A DNA stretch of 51,081 bases from NCBI GenBank assembly GCA_905250885.1, contig CAJNOQ010000432.1, positions 1-51,081 on the forward strand, written 5' to 3'. Positions within the stretch are counted from its first letter, which is position 1. Every line of letters starts with the position of its first letter. A program made the position numbers and the translations under genes. Shown in pieces: positions 47,636 through 51,081 of the stretch. Under the pieces are notes generated by a model. That model did no database searches, was not told the origin of the DNA, and saw only the letters and a list, made by a program, of their open reading frames with translations. Origin of the DNA: Didymodactylos carnosus (taxonomy: Eukaryota > Rotifera > Eurotatoria > Philodinida > Philodinidae).

Positions 47636-48580
47636 TTATTTGAGATTCAAATAATCCACAATAACTTGAAATATCAATTCAGCAATTTTGTCGTAACCTC
47701 TTGGTGTTAAATGCATATGGTCGTCCCATAATAACTTTTTTTCAGCCATATCTGGTCGATGCCATGGAATTAATTTATCTAAATCGACACAAAATGTTCG
47801 TTTTCCACCAGCAAAATGATTTTCCCATGCATAGTTTTTAATTAATGTATTTAATTGATGACGTTTTACATCTCTAGGATCGTTAGTTTTAACTAGACCA
47901 GATTCGGTTACAGTCATAATGACTAGGTTTGCGCCATGTTGATAAACCATATCATACATTTGTCTTAAACCGCCCATAATTCGTTCTGGTTCTGCGCCCA
48001 ATGACAAATCATTGATACCACCCAAAATTATTACCCACCGAAAACGAGATTCATTTTCAACACTGTCTAACGTCTTTCTCAAACGTTCGATCATTCCTTC
48101 TAACACACGTTCACCACTTTTTCCACCCGCACGGACCTTTGAAAATACAAAAAAAGGAGATGAAAGTCGATACTAAAAAATAGTTTGGAAGAAGTTATTA
48201 TAACTGCTAGCGACTATAGAGTGAACAATCTTCCAAACGTATCATTTGAAGTTTCTTTTGAGTGATATTATTGTTTACTTACGTCAATATTTGGACGATT
48301 GGGATCACCATTATACACCCAATCACAATGATTTGATATTAATTCAGCTAGACGTGTAGCATCTAAACGAAAAGAATGACTTTGAATGTGCTGAATAGAA
48401 CGTATTTTCTTCGTCAACTCACACGGATGATATCGAAATCCGGCAAAGTGAAAACCCTAAAAGAAAAGAAAATAAGAAGTGTTAAACACAGTCTTCAGCT
48501 CTTTTTGATTATCTATAAATTACCTCTGTTAGACTATCACCGAACGCTAGAACGCGATATACATTGCTGTCACTACTCAT
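47636..48580 (-). CDS. SGNH/GDSL-type hydrolase, four exons
   Basis: Small SGNH-fold esterase or acyl hydrolase of about 223 aa. Exons 48580-48524, 48456-48423, 48362-48283 and 48136-47636 (minus strand) join in phase. The third intron boundary rests on a 60-nt intron (48363-48422) whose removal restores the expected HPYATRLAEL. Catalytic blocks are complete: AFGDSLTEG with the nucleophile Ser16, AGGKSGE with the oxyanion Gly, GGINDL with the Gly-x-Asn-Asp block, and the final DHMHLTPRGY with the Asp and His of the triad. No signal peptide is present, so it is probably cytosolic. The substrate cannot be told from sequence. A splice acceptor abuts the ATG directly. Confidence 0.93.
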
Positions 48581-48590
48581 CTGAAAAAAA
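48581..48590 (-). promoter_or_regulatory. splice acceptor directly at the hydrolase start codon
   Basis: On the minus strand TTTTTTTCAG is followed immediately by ATG. Either a 5' UTR intron ends here or a spliced leader is added here. Confidence 0.5.
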
Positions 48591-50153
48591 TTCAAAAATT
48601 TTTTTTTTTATTACTTGGTTAATCCATAACATTCTAAATTAGAGATTGGGTTAATTATACAAAAGTAATATGCTGGTGCAAAGATCGTTTTATGCATGCT
48701 ATTAATGTTAATTAAACTTTTCTATTGCAATTCGGGTAGCGTAGACAAATAGGAGATACTTAAGCCTTTTTTATTGTTCGCAGTTGGGATGCAACACCAG
48801 TCTCTTTTTCTGTTGTTTTTATTTGACTACGGAACTGGGCTAATGGAAACTTAAAAAAACGATGTTATCTATAAATTGTAGCAAACGTTGTTCTGACTGA
48901 TGCTCGGATCTGTCAGTCGCAAGTATTGCGAGGCGCAAAATCTTCTGATGCTAATGTGCTGAAGGTTAGGAGTCTTTATAAAGTAGACTAGTTTTGTTAA
49001 AAAACTGTTCTAAAAATACAAATAAGTTTCAGAAGTCAATTTTTACAGGTTCGATCTTGACATTAAGTATTAATTTTACTTTCGCTTTGTCCTTCTACAT
49101 ACAATATTTCTACATAATTCAGCTTGTTTCTTCCTGATTTCGCGAACCACACATTCCCCGATCGATCAGAGCAATCCAACAGCTTTTTCCGCCAAAGCGT
49201 TTTTTATTTTTAAAATGATCGTATCGATTAAGATGTACAGTGCTGATCGACAAGATAAGCTTTCATTAAAATACATTGGTATTAGCGTATAATGAAAGAA
49301 ATTTGAATGAAAGCAAGTTTATCGTGTGATCTGTACTGCTTAATCTTACAAGAGATGTGAGATTAAACTATAAATGGTTCTTTTAATACACCAATGATAG
49401 TAATCACACGATCCGATCAACAAAGTGATAGATTGCAGAAATTCAAAACTCTCGGTATAGGCTTCCCAAAACATTATTAAACGCTTTTTATTAATTCTTT
49501 CCTGTTGAATGCTGTCGCTGAGCGACATCTCTAGAGTTACCTTGAAATTATCAATAAAATCGGAGAATTTTGGACAGCTAACCTTGGTGAAAACCACCGA
49601 ATTACAGCGGAGATAACCGGCAAATAACTGCTAATTAAGCACATAGTTAACTGACAGAGATATACTGTTTGTAAATTAACAATTTTTTTGTTAGTTTTAA
49701 TAACGGCATGAATATTCGCGCGTACTTGTAATTACGTCACATCACCGGTTGATGGATAGAGATTCCTTTTCACATTAAGCTGCGCAGGTTTTGTACTAAT
49801 TGAGAACAGATCAGCTGTAAAAATTCTAGCCGAGAAATTCGTAAGAATCCTGTTTTGTGCATGGGTGTTCATTAAAAATGCTGCAGGATTCTAAACATTT
49901 TTCTCACGGAAGCAGAATTGACTAGTATGAGGCAGGACTCGAATCACACTTTTTCATGACTGGAACTCAGACTCGAGGCAAAAGACTTATTATAAAAACT
50001 GACTCAATTCGCTTTTGAGTCAGCTATGTGAAACTTTAGATTATTAAGAAGGTATTATGCTCTTTGTCATACACGAGAATGGAGAAGTAATAGTTACATA
50101 GTGCCCATGCTTAGACCCGGGTTACAAAAAAAGAAACTGAACAAGGCAACACG
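48591..50153. other. gene-free stretch
   Basis: No supported coding exon, RNA gene or clear repeat. Short open frames on both strands are unrecognised. Confidence 0.4.
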
Positions 50154-50576
50154 CAGAGATGGGCAAGTTCGATCATTTCAAAGTCCAAGTTCCACAGAAA
50201 ATTTTTATCTTGAATAATAATAGTGTCTGCCTGTTTGTTAGATATACAGTAGAAACATCACATAGAAATAAGGACAAGAACAAAAACAAAATGTTATGGA
50301 ATTAAAATTAAATTTTAACAATGTTGATTGCGAAGGCGTATCTTTTAATAGCTCTGTGTGGTCTCATAAGAAATCCACTTTATGAGAAAACACGCGCAAA
50401 TGCGTACAAGATTCCACTGACTTCGCTCTTGAATATCACAGATCTCACTTGGACTTCAAACAAACTGGAAAAGAACCCTCGGTTTCCATTCAAGTTCGTC
50501 GGCAATAGTTCAAGTTCGGACTTGGACTTGTGCCCTTCGGATAACACGTTGCAAACATTCAACAGACTGACTATAA

Positions 50577-50819
50577 CGAATACTTAAAACAACAGAAGCT
50601 GAAAGCTGTTCTTGGACAAATGAATCATTCAAAACACGTTCATGTAGAGTAGCAACAACAACAAAAGCATCTGGTCAAGGGCTCTCACTTTCGGATATTC
50701 TTAGAACTGCTAGCTGGAGTAATGCAAAAAACATTCAACGTTTCTACCACAGAGAGTTTAAAGAAAAAGAAACAAGAGCTTTTCAGAATACTGTCTTGAG
50801 GTACAACTTTAAGCTTTGA
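50577..50819 (+). pseudogene. tyrosine recombinase C-terminal relic
   Basis: One frame, open for about 80 codons, ends at a TGA at 50817-50819. It reads FKTRSCRVATTTKASGQGLS, then LSDILRTASWSNAKNIQRFY and HREFKEKETRAFQ. The order Arg, then Ile-Leu-x-x-Ala-x-Trp-Ser, then Phe-Tyr matches the end of tyrosine recombinases, including the catalytic Arg of box II and the nucleophilic Tyr. The closest fit is the integrase-like protein of DIRS, Ngaro or Crypton elements. Upstream stop codons and the missing N-terminal part show it is a fragment. Confidence 0.6.
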
Positions 50820-51081
50820 ACATACGAAGGAAATTGTGACCGAAGTTTATGAAATGAAATTAAAAACTTTATGAGAGCCCATGTACTAAAAATCGCATAA
50901 AAATCGGCAATTAATCGTGAAAAATCATACGATTAATCGTGCGCTTAATCGCGATTACTTGACGAGTTTTTGGTGATTTTTAGGCGATTTTAGCGAGTAA
51001 TCGCAATTAATTGACGATTTATTTCTAGGTACTAGGTTCGAAACCATCTTAGCAAATACATATTTTTTTCTGTTTTTTCAT
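50820..51081. repeat. TAATCG-rich sequence to the window end
   Basis: From about 50890 to 51020 there are repeated and inverted copies of ATTAATCG, CGATTAATCG, GCGATTA and TTGACGA. It looks like the subterminal repeat area of a DNA transposon whose remainder lies outside the window. Confidence 0.4.

Noticed and set aside
48363..48422. Coding read-through of the 60-nt hydrolase intron
   Set aside because: The segment is open and a multiple of three, but it has donor and acceptor sites and its removal restores the conserved HPYATRLAEL join.

Overview
The window is animal nuclear DNA. It is AT-rich, gene-sparse and crowded with decayed transposons. Five genes can be read exon by exon, with GT-AG introns that are mostly 60-110 nt plus a few of 0.5-2.1 kb. 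The gene set (Rap1, the NuRD subunit p66, NOP58, a Distal-less homeobox gene and an SGNH hydrolase) is metazoan. The AT-rich code, short introns, splice acceptors abutting start codons and a tyrosine-recombinase relic would suit a rotifer, perhaps a bdelloid, or another small spiralian. That placement is inference; no ribosomal or mitochondrial marker is present to settle it.

Layout: 170-3168 (-) is a complete six-exon Rap1 GTPase whose third intron (2.1 kb) holds a foldback repeat. 3.2-15.8 kb has no convincing gene but contains a hAT-type MITE with a perfect 8-bp target duplication, a TA-flanked element with TGCGACAC subterminal repeats, two copies of a 0.3-kb foldback MITE (one nested in the TA element) and a 0.68-kb foldback. 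15,893-18,850 (+) is a p66/GATAD2 gene. 18.9-29.2 kb is again repeat territory: a tRNA-like SINE copy, a foldback, coding-like relics, a TTAA-flanked piggyBac-type MITE and a composite repeat block. 29,237-34,193 (+) is a 12-exon NOP58. 37,744-39,386 (+) is a three-exon Dlx homeobox gene set in long intergenic flanks. 39.4-47.6 kb carries two foldbacks, a perfect hairpin and a second tRNA-like copy. 47,636-48,580 (-) is a four-exon SGNH/GDSL hydrolase. The last 2.5 kb has a tyrosine-recombinase C-terminal relic and TAATCG-rich sequence.

The genes do not form a functional cluster: small-GTPase signalling, chromatin repression, snoRNP assembly, developmental transcription and lipid/ester hydrolysis are unrelated jobs, as expected of ordinary animal synteny. 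No CRISPR array, operon or prokaryotic feature was seen. Gene models rest on reading-frame continuity across splice sites and on remembered family sequences; transposon calls rest on terminal inverted repeats and target-site duplications read by eye.
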